Of a DNA stretch of 64,000 nt, positions 55,520 through 64,000 are shown one piece after another. Below the pieces are notes generated by a model. It did no database searches. It was not told the origin of the DNA and saw only the letters and a program-made list of their open reading frames with translations. This DNA is from Rhizobium sp. L1K21 (lineage in GTDB: Bacteria; Pseudomonadota; Alphaproteobacteria; Rhizobiales; Rhizobiaceae): assembly GCF_024055895.1 (NCBI RefSeq), contig NZ_JAMXLE010000004.1:1-64000 (forward strand), in the 5' to 3' direction. The stretch's first letter is position 1. The number at the start of each line of letters is the position of its first letter. Both the position numbers and the translations under genes were made by a program.

Positions 55520-56251
55520 ATGAAAATTGAACATGCCATGGTGCTGGCTGCGGGGCTTGGAACCCGCATGCGCCCCATTACCGACACGACGCCAAAGCCG
55601 CTTGTGAAAATCGGCGGCAAGGCGATGATCGATTATGCGCTGGATTCGCTCCACCACGCTGGTGTTGAAACCGCAGTTGTGAACGTCCACCATCTCGCAG
55701 ACCAGATGCTTGCGCATCTCGCCGAGCGCCAAGCGCCAAAAATCATCATTTCCGACGAACGTGCGGCATTGATGAACTCAGGCGGCGGCCTGGCCAAGGG
55801 TCTGAAGCTGCTTCCCTCCGGCCCCCTGTTCGTGATGAATGCGGATCTCTTCTGGGTGGGAGAGCCAAACGATGAAATGTCGAACCTCGAGAAACTGGCA
55901 GCCTTTTTCGACCCCAAGAAGATGGACATGGCGCTTCTCTGTGTGAAAAACGAGCACACGACCGGCCATAACGGGAAGCTCGACTTCTCCCTGGGCGACG
56001 ATGGAAAGCTGACCCGTTATGCCGATGATCATCTCAACCCCGTTGTTTATGCCGGTGCCATTGCGATGCTGTCTTCCTTTCTGGATGACGCCCCGGATGA
56101 GGCATTCAATCTCAACATCTATTTCGACAAGGCAATCAAGACTGGCAGGCTCTATGGCATGGAACTGAAAGGGCATTGGATAACGGTGGGAACGCCAGAT
56201 GCCATCGTACCTGCCGAAGAGGCAATTCAACATCTCGGTCTGGGGCCTTAA
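55520..56251 (+). CDS. MurU-like sugar-phosphate nucleotidyltransferase
   Basis: This 243-residue enzyme opens with the nucleotidyltransferase signature VLAAGLGTRMRPITDTTPKPLVKIGGK (seen in two parts) and VMNADLFW as metal site. Its length and context match MurU, which turns MurNAc-1-phosphate into UDP-MurNAc in the AmgK-MurU recycling route of Pseudomonas. The kinase gene lies directly upstream. Other sugar-1-phosphate specificities cannot be excluded. The addB ATG follows 3 bases after the stop. Confidence 0.85.
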   Translation: MKIEHAMVLAAGLGTRMRPITDTTPKPLVKIGGKAMIDYALDSLHHAGVETAVVNVHHLADQMLAHLAERQAPKIIISDERAALMNSGGGLAKGLKLLPSGPLFVMNADLFWVGEPNDEMSNLEKLAAFFDPKKMDMALLCVKNEHTTGHNGKLDFSLGDDGKLTRYADDHLNPVVYAGAIAMLSSFLDDAPDEAFNLNIYFDKAIKTGRLYGMELKGHWITVGTPDAIVPAEEAIQHLGLGP

Positions 56252-56254
56252 TCC

Positions 56255-59200
56255 ATGGCTTCCGGCGATAAACGCATATTCACGATTTCGCCTGGACAAC
56301 CGTTTCTTCGGGTCCTTGCCGACAGCCTGATGGATGGTCGGCTGATACCCGGCTTTTCATTCGACCCTGACAATCCGCAATCTCTCGCCAGTGCGACGAT
56401 CTATGTACCAACCAGGCGCGCAGCGCGCGTATTGCGCTCCGAATTTACCGCTCTCTGCGGCAAGAGGTCGGCCATCCTGCCAAGCATCCGGCCGCTTGGC
56501 GAAACGGACGAGGACATCGGCTATTTCGAGGATGGCCTGCCCGAAACGCTCGACATGGCTGAACCCATAGCGGCAACGCCGGCACTTCTGGAACTCTCAC
56601 AGCTCATTTTAGCCTGGCGCAACCGATTGCCCGCTGCCATCACGGACCTGCACGACGGCCAGGCCTTGATTGCGCCGGCAAGCCCGGCGGATGCCGTGTG
56701 GCTTGCAAAAGGACTTCTTGCCCTGATCGGAGAGGTGGAAACTGCGGAGCTCGATTGGTCAGCACTTTCTAACATTGACGCGGGCGATCATGCCGTCTGG
56801 TGGCAGCTCACGCTGGAATTCCTGAAGATCGCCAGTGTCTACTGGCCGGCCAGATTGCAGGAGCTTGGTTTTGCATCCCCCGCCCGGCACCGCAACGCGG
56901 TTCTCATGGTCGAAGCCGAAAGGATCAAGAGACACGATCACAAGGGCCCGGTGATCGTTGCAGGCTCGACTGGCTCGCTGCCCGCGACCGCCCGCCTCAT
57001 TGATGCGATTGCATCCCTTGAAATGGGCGCGGTTGTCTTGCCCGGTCTTGACAAGACCATGCCTGAAGACCACTGGAACATGCTGCATGATACAGCTGTC
57101 GATGGTGTTCCAGACCCCGCCATTTTCAGCCACCCGCAATTTGGTCTCGCATCGCTCTTAAAGCGCATGCAATGCGATAGATCGGACGTCGAAAATCTCG
57201 GTGGGTCGGATGAAACGATGACACAGCGGGCGCGCGTGATTTCGACAGCGCTGGCACCGTCACGCGCAACGGGAAACTGGCCGGAACAACGAAGAAATGT
57301 CAGTGATGATGTACTTTCCCGTTCATTTGCCGATTGTGCCATCATAGAAGCTGCCAATGAGCGAGAAGAGGCTTTAGCCATCGCCACTGCGCTGCGCCTT
57401 GCGCTGGAGAAGAACGGCGAGTTTGGTGAAAGCCAGGTCGCACTCATAACGCCCGACCGAACGCTGGCTCGGCGTGTTGCCGGCGAACTATCGCGTTTTG
57501 GCATCGATGCTGATGATTCAGCTGGAACGCCTTTTTATGCAACACCGCAGGGCAGCCTTCTTCGGCTGGTTCTTGAAGCCGCTCTGTCGCCGGGCGATCC
57601 GGTTGTTCTGGCGTCTTTGTTAAAACATCCGCTTGCGCTTTTCGGTCTTGATCAGAAGACAGCCCGCAAGGCTGGCGAACTCATAGAAATCCATGCACTG
57701 CGTGGCGGTACACGCAGTTGCGATATCTCCGCTTTGCCTGCACTTCTTGAAGAAAGCCTTTCCGCTCAGGCCGCCGCCAGCTTTGAGCCGCGATGGAGGC
57801 CAAAGCCGGATGAACAGAAACGCGCTTTGATGCAGGACTATGCGACGAGGGTGTCGGAGGCTGCAGAGCCGCTTGTTTCACTGCTTTTCTCGAGCGACAG
57901 TCGCGAGCGGCTTTCAACCGACGTCTCTACCGCATCCTGGGCGCAGAAAACGGGCGAAGTTCTGGAGGCTATTTCAGTCGATGAGAACGGTGACTTGAGC
58001 CGCCTTTGGGATAGTGAGGCCGGCAACGAGCTTGCCAATCTGTTAGCCGGAGTCATGCAGGCGGAAACCGGACTTGGAGTCAGCGGGCCGGAATGGTCGG
58101 CAATCGTTCAAGCCATTTCAGCCGGCAAGACAGTCAAGCCGAGAGCCATGCGCCACCCGCGCGTTTTCATTTTCGGCACCATGGAAGCCCGTCTGCAGCA
58201 TGTGGATACCGTCGTCCTTGGCGGTCTGAACGAAGGTGTCTGGCCGGGAAAAACAGAAAACAGCCCTTTTCTTTCGCGGTCGATGAAGATGGCGTTTGGT
58301 CTGGAGCCACCGGAACGGCGCACCGGCCAGATTGCTCACGATTTTGAGATGGCAAACGGCATCAGGCAGGTCATCTACAGTCGTTCCATGCGTCAGGAGG
58401 GTGCGCCTTCCGTTGCCTCCCGCTTTCTCCAACGGCTGGAAGCCGTGTGCGGTGAAACAATCACCACTGCGATGCGGGAGCGTGGATCGCTCTATCTGCG
58501 CTATGCGCATAAGCTGGACGAAAACAGGAGAACTGCACCGGCCGCAAGGCCCGAACCCCGACCTGAAATCGGGCTTATTCCAAGCCGCTATTCTTTTTCC
58601 GAGGTCGGACGTTTGCGCCGCGATCCCTATTCGGTTTACGCCAAGCGCATATTGCGGCTCGATCCGGTCGATCCGTTCAACACAGATCCGGGTGTTGCGG
58701 ACCGGGGTAGTCTATATCATCTGATTTTCGACCGTTTTGTCCGCTCCGGCACCGACGCGACTTCGCCGGATGCCTGGAACATCATGGCGGCTCTGATTGA
58801 CGAAGCCTTTGCAGGCATGCGCCTGCCCCGGCATGTGGAGGCCGTTTGGCGGCCACGCTTTGAGGAAACGGCACGCGCATTTTTGAAATGGGAATTGGGA
58901 CGTCAGGACGAGGTTCAACAATCCTTCACCGAAGTTCGGGCGCTGCTCGATCTGCCGGACGATATCCAGATCTCCGGGATCGCAGATCGCATTGATATCA
59001 AAACGTCAGGTTTGGCTGACATTATCGATTACAAGACTGGTTCTTCGCCTTCGGTCAAGCAGGCAAGAACGCTGCTTGACCCGCAGCTTTCCCTCGAGGC
59101 TGGCGCATTGCAAGCGGGTGCCTTTGAAAAGGTGGGGCCACGGGAACCGGAAAATCTAGTCTATGTGAGGCTCAGGCCGGGCGATCGCTTCAAAGTGGAA

Positions 59201-59443
59201 ACGGTCAACAATGACGGCAAGAAGGTGCGGGGCGACCAGGAAACAAAGTCTGCAAATGACCTGGCTGCGGAATCTCTGCGCGAGTTCACCAAGCTCGTGA
59301 CGCTTCTGAGAAGCGGTGAGCGCGGTTTCATCGCCCGGCTCATTCCCGAAAGCCTTGGCAGCTACGGCGATTACGATCATCTCGCCCGCGTTGCTGAGTG
59401 GTCAACGGCAGAAACATCGGCTGGGGAGGACGACGATGGCTGA
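56255..59443 (+). CDS. addB: Double-strand break repair protein AddB
   Basis: This 1062-residue subunit partners AddA in the AddAB helicase-nuclease, which resects double-strand breaks for RecA. The N-terminal half is a degenerate helicase (YVPTRRAARVLRSEFTAL; PGLDKTMPEDHW), and the C-terminus holds the RecB-type nuclease with RYSFSEVGRLRRDPY and IIDYKTGSSPSV. It is of the alphaproteobacterial AddB type. It overlaps addA by 8 bases. Confidence 0.95.
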   Translation: MASGDKRIFTISPGQPFLRVLADSLMDGRLIPGFSFDPDNPQSLASATIYVPTRRAARVLRSEFTALCGKRSAILPSIRPLGETDEDIGYFEDGLPETLDMAEPIAATPALLELSQLILAWRNRLPAAITDLHDGQALIAPASPADAVWLAKGLLALIGEVETAELDWSALSNIDAGDHAVWWQLTLEFLKIASVYWPARLQELGFASPARHRNAVLMVEAERIKRHDHKGPVIVAGSTGSLPATARLIDAIASLEMGAVVLPGLDKTMPEDHWNMLHDTAVDGVPDPAIFSHPQFGLASLLKRMQCDRSDVENLGGSDETMTQRARVISTALAPSRATGNWPEQRRNVSDDVLSRSFADCAIIEAANEREEALAIATALRLALEKNGEFGESQVALITPDRTLARRVAGELSRFGIDADDSAGTPFYATPQGSLLRLVLEAALSPGDPVVLASLLKHPLALFGLDQKTARKAGELIEIHALRGGTRSCDISALPALLEESLSAQAAASFEPRWRPKPDEQKRALMQDYATRVSEAAEPLVSLLFSSDSRERLSTDVSTASWAQKTGEVLEAISVDENGDLSRLWDSEAGNELANLLAGVMQAETGLGVSGPEWSAIVQAISAGKTVKPRAMRHPRVFIFGTMEARLQHVDTVVLGGLNEGVWPGKTENSPFLSRSMKMAFGLEPPERRTGQIAHDFEMANGIRQVIYSRSMRQEGAPSVASRFLQRLEAVCGETITTAMRERGSLYLRYAHKLDENRRTAPAARPEPRPEIGLIPSRYSFSEVGRLRRDPYSVYAKRILRLDPVDPFNTDPGVADRGSLYHLIFDRFVRSGTDATSPDAWNIMAALIDEAFAGMRLPRHVEAVWRPRFEETARAFLKWELGRQDEVQQSFTEVRALLDLPDDIQISGIADRIDIKTSGLADIIDYKTGSSPSVKQARTLLDPQLSLEAGALQAGAFEKVGPREPENLVYVRLRPGDRFKVETVNNDGKKVRGDQETKSANDLAAESLREFTKLVTLLRSGERGFIARLIPESLGSYGDYDHLARVAEWSTAETSAGEDDDG

Positions 59444-62400
59444 ACAAGGTCTCGACCAACTTCCAGAAAGCCCTTCCGATTGGATCAACTGGACCAAAAA
59501 CAAGCAATCGCTTGCCTCTGATCCGCAGCGTTTCGCCTGGGTGTCGGCCAATGCAGGCTCGGGCAAGACGCATGTCCTGACCCAGCGCGTGATCCGGCTT
59601 TTGCTGGCCGGCGCGCGTCCTTCCGCCATTCTTTGCCTGACCTATACAAAAGCGGCGGCATCGGAAATGTCGAACCGCGTGCTTAGCACGCTTTCCAGAT
59701 GGGCAACATTGGACGATGAAAACCTGTCGCAGGCAATTCGGGATATGGAAGGGGTTGCACCACCACTAGAAAAGCTCAGTGCCGCGCGTCAGCTTTTCGC
59801 CCGGGCACTGGAAACGCCGGGCGGTCTCAAAATTCAGACCATCCACGCCTTCTGCGAGGCGCTTCTGCACCAGTTCCCCCTGGAGGCCAATGTCGCGGGT
59901 CACTTCAGCGTGCTCGACGACCGCGCTGCGGCAAGCCTTCTGACCGAGGCACGCCGAACTTTGCTCACTGCCACAACGACGGAGGACGACCGGCTGTTGG
60001 CAGACGCCTTTGCCACCGCCCTCTCCATTGGCGACGACACCGGCCTTGAGCGTCTGTTATCTGAAATTGTCTCCACCCACACGTCGCTGGTCCGCTTTCA
60101 TCACTATTGCGACGCCAATGGCGGAGCAGAGGCGGTACTGCGAAATGCGCTTGGCTTGGGCCTGAATGAAAATGCAGACGCCATTTACGCGGGGATGTTT
60201 CCCTTAGCCGGATTCAGCGAAGCGGATTTGATTGCGTTCATCGATCTGGCGCATCAAAAAGGTGGCGCAAAGCCGAAGGAGGTCGCAGGCCTCCTCGCCG
60301 CAGCTTTCGAAGCCACTGGAGCCGATGCATTCGCGCTTGTCTGCAAGGCTTTACTGACAGCCAAACAAGAACCCAAAGCCATGTCCGGCATCGCATCCAA
60401 AGCCATGCTCGACGCTGATCCATACCTTGCCGACAAAATCGAAGCCGCTCAGGCAGACATCGTTCAGCGCCTGGATCGGTTGAAGACGATCCAGCTTTAT
60501 GAAGCCTCCTACGCGGCCATCATATTGGCGCGGCGTTTGAACGGGGAGTATGAGGAGCTGAAGAAGCGGCGCGGTCATCTCGATTTTGACGACCTGATCG
60601 CCCGAACCGCGGACTTGCTGACCCGAGATGATGCCGGGCCCTGGATACATTACAAGCTGGACCAGGGTATCGATCATGTTCTTGTCGACGAGGCGCAGGA
60701 CACGAGCCCCTTGCAATGGGCGGTGGTGCGTTCCTTGACCGAGGAGTTCCTCGCAGGAGAAACCGCGCGCGGCCAACGCCGCACGCTCTTTGCGGTGGGC
60801 GACGAGAAGCAGTCTATCTACTCCTTCCAGGGTGCGCGACCTGAACGCTTCTCTCAGGAAGGCCGAGATGTACGCAGTAAGGCAGTGGGGGCACAGCTTG
60901 CGTTTTCAGACATCCGACTGCCGCTTTCCTTCCGCTCCACCGAGGACGTTCTCTCCGCAGTCGATCAGGTGTTTTCGCGGCCGGATTATGCCAAAGGTTT
61001 AACGGCTGAAGATGGTGCCGTCATTCACCAATCGAGCCGCACCGGTCATCCCGGTGCGGTGGATATTTGGGACCTGATCGTGCCGGAAGCATCGGTGGAT
61101 GAGGAAGACTGGACCGAGCCATTCGACGCCACCCCGGAGAGCGCGCCGCCAGCCGTACTTGCGCGGCGAATCGCCGACAAAATTGCCAACCTCCTGAAGA
61201 CGGGAGAGGTTGTTGAGCGCGATAAACGACGTGCGATCCGACCAAACGACATTCTTGTTCTTGTGCGCAAGAGAGGCGGCTTTGCAGGCGCTTTAACGCG
61301 CGCGCTCAAAGCGCGTGACAACATACCGGTCGCCGGTGCCGACCGCCTGCTTCTCACCGATCATATCGCGGTGCAGGATCTGGCAGCCCTTGGCCGATTC
61401 GCATTGCTTCCGCATGATGACCTCTCCCTTGCTGCCCTGCTGAAAAGCCCGCTTTGCGGGGTTACGGAAGATGAACTTATGTCAGCTGCCGCTTACCGCA
61501 AGATGGATGAAAGCCTCTGGCAACGTGTCGGCCGTCTGGCATCAGAAAAGAAGGCACCTTTCACAGCGCTCCACGAGAAGCTGGAGGGCTGGATTGAGGC
61601 GGCGCGCTGGCACAATCCCTTCGAGTTCTATGAAGCGATCCTCGGGCCCGGCGGTGGGCGCAAGCTGTTCATTTCGCGCTTGGGCAGCGAAGCGAGTGAC
61701 ATATTGGATGAGTTTCTGGCGCTGGCACTCAGTTTCGAGGCAAGCGGGCTGCCCGGCATTCAATCCTTCCTCTCGCTTCTTGAAATGGAGCCACCCACAA
61801 TCAAGCGGGAACAGGACAAAGACCGAAATGAAGTCCGCATCATGACCGTTCATGCCTCGAAGGGGTTGGAAGCACCGGTCGTCTTCGTTGTCGACGATGG
61901 TGGCGCTGCTTTTGACGCGAGCCATCTTTCAAAGTTCCGCTTCATCGAACCTGAAACCGGAAAGCGGGACGTGCCGCTCTGGATTGCAAACGGCGAACTC
62001 AATACCGCCTTGACCCGCTCGGACGCCGATACCCGCAAGGCAAGCGCCGAGGACGAATATAGACGTCTGCTTTATGTCGCCATGACACGGGCAGCCGACC
62101 AGCTCATCGTGTGCGGCTATCGCAAACAACGCGAAAACCCGGATTCGTGGCACAATATGGTCTGGCAATCCCTGGAGGCCGATCGTGAACATTGTCAGCC
62201 TGATGAATTTTCTTATGGTGCGGAGCAATGGTCGGGGCTGAAATGGCGGGCGAAGGGCGTGAAGCGCCAACTGCTACTCACCGAGCCGGGCGAAATGGCA
62301 GATCTTGATGATATTTTGCCGGATTCGCTGTTTCGTCCCCTTGCCGAGCGGAAGACGTTGCCGCGCCCGCTTTCTCCATCAGGTGCCGGCGCGCTGATCG

Positions 62401-62993
62401 ACGACGACGACGATGCAAAGGCCGAAGGCGGCTCCCGGCTTTTTGGAAATGTGAAAAGGAATGCGGGCCTGTCGCTCAAAGTCGGCCACGCCGTCCATCG
62501 CCTCTTTCAGGTGCTTCCCGATATTGAACCAGGAATGCAGGCTGCAGCCGCAGCGCGTTATCTTGCGCGGGCTCTTCCCGCCAGCGATGACGCAGTTCGG
62601 GAGGCTCTTGCAGATCAGGTCCTTTCCACGCTGGAAAACCGTGAGCTTTCGATCCTCTTTTCTCCCTCGGCTCAAGCCGAGGTCAACGTGATGGGTATCT
62701 TAAACCTCGGTGGCGGTGAGTTTGCCGTATCAGGCCGTATCGACAGGATGGCCGTGGAAAACGATCGCATCCTGATTGCCGACTTCAAAACGAACCGCCG
62801 TGCGCCGGAAAGCGAGAGCGAGATCGCAGCCGAACATTTGGCCCAAATGGCCCTTTACCGGGAAATTCTCAAGCCGCTTTATCCCGGCAAGGCAATTGCC
62901 TGCTGCCTGATCTACACCACAAACAGCCGCACCTTCATGTTGGATGAAGCTGAAATGGACAATGTTGTCGAAAAACTAGTAATGGCAAAATGA
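59436..62993 (+). CDS. addA: Double-strand break repair helicase-nuclease AddA
   Basis: This 1185-residue UvrD-like helicase has all motifs: ANAGSGKTHVLTQRV (Ia/I), LTYTKAAASEM, DEAQDTSPLQWAV (II), VGDEKQSIYSFQGARP (III), TVHASKGLEAPVV (V) and YVAMTRAADQL (VI). The C-terminal nuclease has GRIDRMA and IADFKTNRRAP. ATG 59436 overlaps the addB stop and follows GGGGAGGA; an open frame 40 codons longer is in addB sequence and not credible. trxA follows after 76 bases, in line with the usual addBA-trxA-folC order. Confidence 0.96.
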   Translation: MAEQGLDQLPESPSDWINWTKNKQSLASDPQRFAWVSANAGSGKTHVLTQRVIRLLLAGARPSAILCLTYTKAAASEMSNRVLSTLSRWATLDDENLSQAIRDMEGVAPPLEKLSAARQLFARALETPGGLKIQTIHAFCEALLHQFPLEANVAGHFSVLDDRAAASLLTEARRTLLTATTTEDDRLLADAFATALSIGDDTGLERLLSEIVSTHTSLVRFHHYCDANGGAEAVLRNALGLGLNENADAIYAGMFPLAGFSEADLIAFIDLAHQKGGAKPKEVAGLLAAAFEATGADAFALVCKALLTAKQEPKAMSGIASKAMLDADPYLADKIEAAQADIVQRLDRLKTIQLYEASYAAIILARRLNGEYEELKKRRGHLDFDDLIARTADLLTRDDAGPWIHYKLDQGIDHVLVDEAQDTSPLQWAVVRSLTEEFLAGETARGQRRTLFAVGDEKQSIYSFQGARPERFSQEGRDVRSKAVGAQLAFSDIRLPLSFRSTEDVLSAVDQVFSRPDYAKGLTAEDGAVIHQSSRTGHPGAVDIWDLIVPEASVDEEDWTEPFDATPESAPPAVLARRIADKIANLLKTGEVVERDKRRAIRPNDILVLVRKRGGFAGALTRALKARDNIPVAGADRLLLTDHIAVQDLAALGRFALLPHDDLSLAALLKSPLCGVTEDELMSAAAYRKMDESLWQRVGRLASEKKAPFTALHEKLEGWIEAARWHNPFEFYEAILGPGGGRKLFISRLGSEASDILDEFLALALSFEASGLPGIQSFLSLLEMEPPTIKREQDKDRNEVRIMTVHASKGLEAPVVFVVDDGGAAFDASHLSKFRFIEPETGKRDVPLWIANGELNTALTRSDADTRKASAEDEYRRLLYVAMTRAADQLIVCGYRKQRENPDSWHNMVWQSLEADREHCQPDEFSYGAEQWSGLKWRAKGVKRQLLLTEPGEMADLDDILPDSLFRPLAERKTLPRPLSPSGAGALIDDDDDAKAEGGSRLFGNVKRNAGLSLKVGHAVHRLFQVLPDIEPGMQAAAAARYLARALPASDDAVREALADQVLSTLENRELSILFSPSAQAEVNVMGILNLGGGEFAVSGRIDRMAVENDRILIADFKTNRRAPESESEIAAEHLAQMALYREILKPLYPGKAIACCLIYTTNSRTFMLDEAEMDNVVEKLVMAK

Positions 62994-63069
62994 TCTATAG
63001 CTATTGCAATATCCATTCGAGGGCATACATCATATGGAAAATTAGCGATTCCAAAAAGGAGTTCCCCCG

Positions 63070-63393
63070 ATGGCCACAGTTAAGGTCGACAATGCCAATT
63101 TTCAAAGTGAAGTCCTGCAGTCAGCGGAACCGGTGGTCGTGGATTTCTGGGCGGAGTGGTGCGGCCCCTGCCGCATGATTGCGCCTGCTCTTGAAGAGCT
63201 TTCCGATGAGCTTGCCGGCAAGGTGAAGATCGCCAAGCTGAATGTGGACGAAAACCCTGAGCTTGCCGCTCAGTTCGGCGTTCGTGGCATCCCGATGCTT
63301 GCCATGTTCAAGGGCGGCGAAATGGCGGATCAGCTGACGGGCGCGCGTCCCAAGTCGCAGCTCTCTGCCTGGATCAGCGGCGGTTCTGCCTGA
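63070..63393 (+). CDS. trxA: Thioredoxin
   Basis: This 107-residue protein reduces disulfides in cytoplasmic proteins. The active site WCGPC is at residues 30-34, and the cis-proline region is [11 protein letters not shown]. An AAAAAGGAGT ribosome site stands close before the ATG. It ends at a bidirectional terminator shared with folC. Confidence 0.97.
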   Translation: MATVKVDNANFQSEVLQSAEPVVVDFWAEWCGPCRMIAPALEELSDELAGKVKIAKLNVDENPELAAQFGVRGIPMLAMFKGGEMADQLTGARPKSQLSAWISGGSA

Positions 63394-63420
63394 TCTCCGT
63401 TCACAATTAAGTCTGATAGA

Positions 63421-63445
63421 AGCCCGGTTCAAGCCGGGCTTTTTT
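63421..63445. terminator. Bidirectional terminator between trxA and folC
   Basis: A perfect seven-base stem (agcccgg at 63421-63427 and ccgggct at 63434-63440) is followed by T5 on the plus strand. It separates convergent trxA and folC; the last T bases run into the folC stop. Confidence 0.85.
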
Positions 63446-64000
63446 AGTCCGGTATTGTTCCGTTTTCTCTCAGCGCTTCGCCTGCGAGATAAAGCGAACC
63501 ACCAATGAGGACGCGCGGAGCCACCGGCAGTCTAGCCGTCTTCGCGCGAATGGCTTCGAGCGCGTCGCGAAGGCTCTGATGCGGTTCTGTCGTCAGGCCG
63601 GCATCGGCTGCATCCGCAGCCAAAGCAACCGGATCGACAGCGGCGTCAGAGCCTGAAATGGGAACCGTCAACACCAGCTGCGTAATATCTTCGAAAGTCT
63701 TGAAATAGCCGGTCGTGTCCTTGGTGTTCAGCATGCCCGCCACCAGGTAAAGTGGTCTTGGATCCCGTTCTTCCATCCCGGCAAGCATCTCGGTAATCAC
63801 TGTCCCGGCACTCGGATTATGCCCGCCGTCGACCCACAATTCGCTGCCTGGCGGCAGAATGGAGAACAGCCGGCCTGTGTTCAGGCGCTGCATTCGGGCC
63901 GGCCACTCAACGGAGATCATGGCTTTTTCCATGATCGTTTCGGTAACTTCAAAACCGGCAGCTTTTACCGCTCGAATGGCGGCAGCCGCATTGGCGATCT
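63444..64000 (-). CDS. folC: Folylpolyglutamate/dihydrofolate synthase, 3' part only
   Basis: The gene is cut by the right edge; about 185 C-terminal residues are present, read leftward. Visible are RMQRLNTGRLF, LWVDGGHNPSAG (the Mur-ligase-type C-terminal domain with conserved His-Asn-Pro) and VLIGGSLYLAGEAL, the usual end of FolC. The enzyme adds glutamate to dihydropteroate and to folates. The start codon and ATP-binding domain lie outside the window; no internal ATG (such as 63932) should be taken as the start. Confidence 0.93.
   Translation of the reverse strand, partial: IANAAAAIRAVKAAGFEVTETIMEKAMISVEWPARMQRLNTGRLFSILPPGSELWVDGGHNPSAGTVITEMLAGMEERDPRPLYLVAGMLNTKDTTGYFKTFEDITQLVLTVPISGSDAAVDPVALAADAADAGLTTEPHQSLRDALEAIRAKTARLPVAPRVLIGGSLYLAGEALRENGTIPD

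Noticed and set aside
1-64000. tRNA genes, CRISPR arrays, insertion sequences, prophage genes
   Set aside because: I read the intergenic gaps on both strands and saw no cloverleaf, regular spaced repeats, transposase or integrase; the gtr-like set is the only phage-reminiscent element.

Overview
The window looks like a chromosomal segment of an alphaproteobacterium of the order Hyphomicrobiales (Rhizobiales). The evidence is gene content and order: RegB/RegA (ActS/ActR), HslV-GNAT-HslU, hisB-DUF2628-hisHAFE-coaA, ChvI-ChvG-HprK-EIIA-HPr beside pckA, ahcY next to a DivL-type kinase, a TsaE/phosphotransferase fusion with a MurU-like enzyme, and addB-addA-trxA-folC. I cannot fix the genus. No tRNA, CRISPR array, insertion sequence or complete rRNA was seen. 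A strong promoter with rRNA-operon features fires out of the left edge.

Layout. Positions 1-5.4 kb hold the outward promoter, hrpB, the redox two-component pair and mmcB. Positions 5.5-11.6 kb hold an L,D-transpeptidase, malate synthase G, a small secreted protein, a cytochrome P450 and a DUF1402 protein. Positions 11.8-18.9 kb hold the HslUV protease genes with an acetyltransferase nested between them, then the divergent histidine operon ending in coaA. Positions 18.9-22.1 kb hold a decayed locus (a frameshifted DprE2-like reductase and the tail of a DprE1-like oxidase) and nadE.

Positions 22.3-42.0 kb form a polysaccharide island. It has manC (GDP-mannose supply), a GDP-mannose 3,5-epimerase-like enzyme paired with a nucleotide-sugar dehydrogenase, a KpsM/KpsT-type ABC exporter, several glycosyltransferases, a gtr-like three-gene set (GtrA, GtrB-like, GT-C membrane protein) carrying an extra methyltransferase, and three large multidomain proteins. 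Together they suggest an ABC-exported surface glycan built partly from GDP-mannose-derived sugars and decorated by methylation and lipid-linked side-chain transfer. The product is not known from sequence.

Positions 42.2-64.0 kb return to core genes: alkB, a BON-LysM protein, arfB, pckA, the ChvI/ChvG system with HPr kinase, EIIA and HPr, ahcY behind a palindromic operator, divL with tyrosine in place of the phospho-acceptor histidine, tsaE-amgK fusion, murU-like, addB, addA, trxA and a partial folC. Points most worth checking are the epimerase-dehydrogenase pair, the large proteins with beta-rich appended regions, the slippery-site frameshift in the DprE2-like gene, the paired operators between pckA and chvI, and the acetyltransferase inside the HslVU operon.
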